Below, piece after piece: positions 5,123 to 5,129 of a stretch of DNA of 5,129 nucleotides; within the stretch, counting starts at the first letter, position 1; each line of letters opens with the position of its first letter. The position numbers were made by a program, and so were the translations under genes. This DNA is from Oscillospiraceae bacterium (GTDB lineage: Bacteria; Bacillota; Clostridia; Oscillospirales; Ruminococcaceae). Under the pieces are notes generated by a model. It worked only from the letters and a program-made list of their open reading frames with translations. It ran no database searches and was not told the origin of the DNA. The stretch lies in assembly GCA_020024175.1 (NCBI GenBank), contig JAHHUB010000121.1:1-5129 (forward strand). The letters run 5' to 3'.

Positions 5123-5129
5123 GTATTTC

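Noticed and set aside
1..5129. CRISPR array, tRNA or rRNA genes, insertion sequences or transposase remnants
   Set aside because: No regularly spaced repeats, no tRNA cloverleaf or CCA end, no rRNA-like segments and no transposase motifs were seen on either strand.

Overview
The window is AT-rich and carries five protein genes plus one very short ORF, all read from the minus strand. The consensus promoters, strong AGGAGG-type ribosome binding sites, intrinsic terminators and a T-box-controlled thrS point to a low-GC Firmicute, most likely a clostridial relative. That assignment is inference from style and from protein resemblance; no species is claimed.

In the direction of transcription (right to left): a FakB/DegV-type fatty-acid-binding protein gene (5044-4190) has its own TTGACA/TATAAT promoter. 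That promoter is overlapped by a paired operator-like repeat, and the gene ends at a strong bidirectional terminator. Next is a 390-bp stretch without a conventional gene (3800-4189). It holds a near-consensus extended -10 promoter, an excellent ribosome binding site, a 29-codon ORF, several competing hairpins, a weak terminator-like element and two sets of palindromes. It leads into a BltD-like GNAT acetyltransferase gene (3799-3332), which has its own terminator.

A second consensus promoter (3259-3231) then drives a complete T-box leader and thrS (2944-1037). All the main T-box parts can be read: Stem I with a threonine ACC specifier, the AGAGAG and GCTGAAA tRNA-elbow elements, a possible pseudoknot in Stem II, Stem III, the UGGN antiterminator and a 13-bp terminator. 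The T-box should read uncharged tRNA-Thr and raise threonyl-tRNA synthetase when threonine is short. A small GRAM/PH-like protein (1003-665) follows 33 bp after thrS with no terminator between, so it probably shares this control. A terminator hairpin (659-627) separates it from a creatininase-superfamily hydrolase (612 to the window edge, C-terminus missing).

The least explained part is 3800-4189. Its layout is compatible with a leader ORF that controls read-through into the acetyltransferase gene, or with an independent small protein or small RNA gene. The remaining genes are recognisable housekeeping or accessory families.
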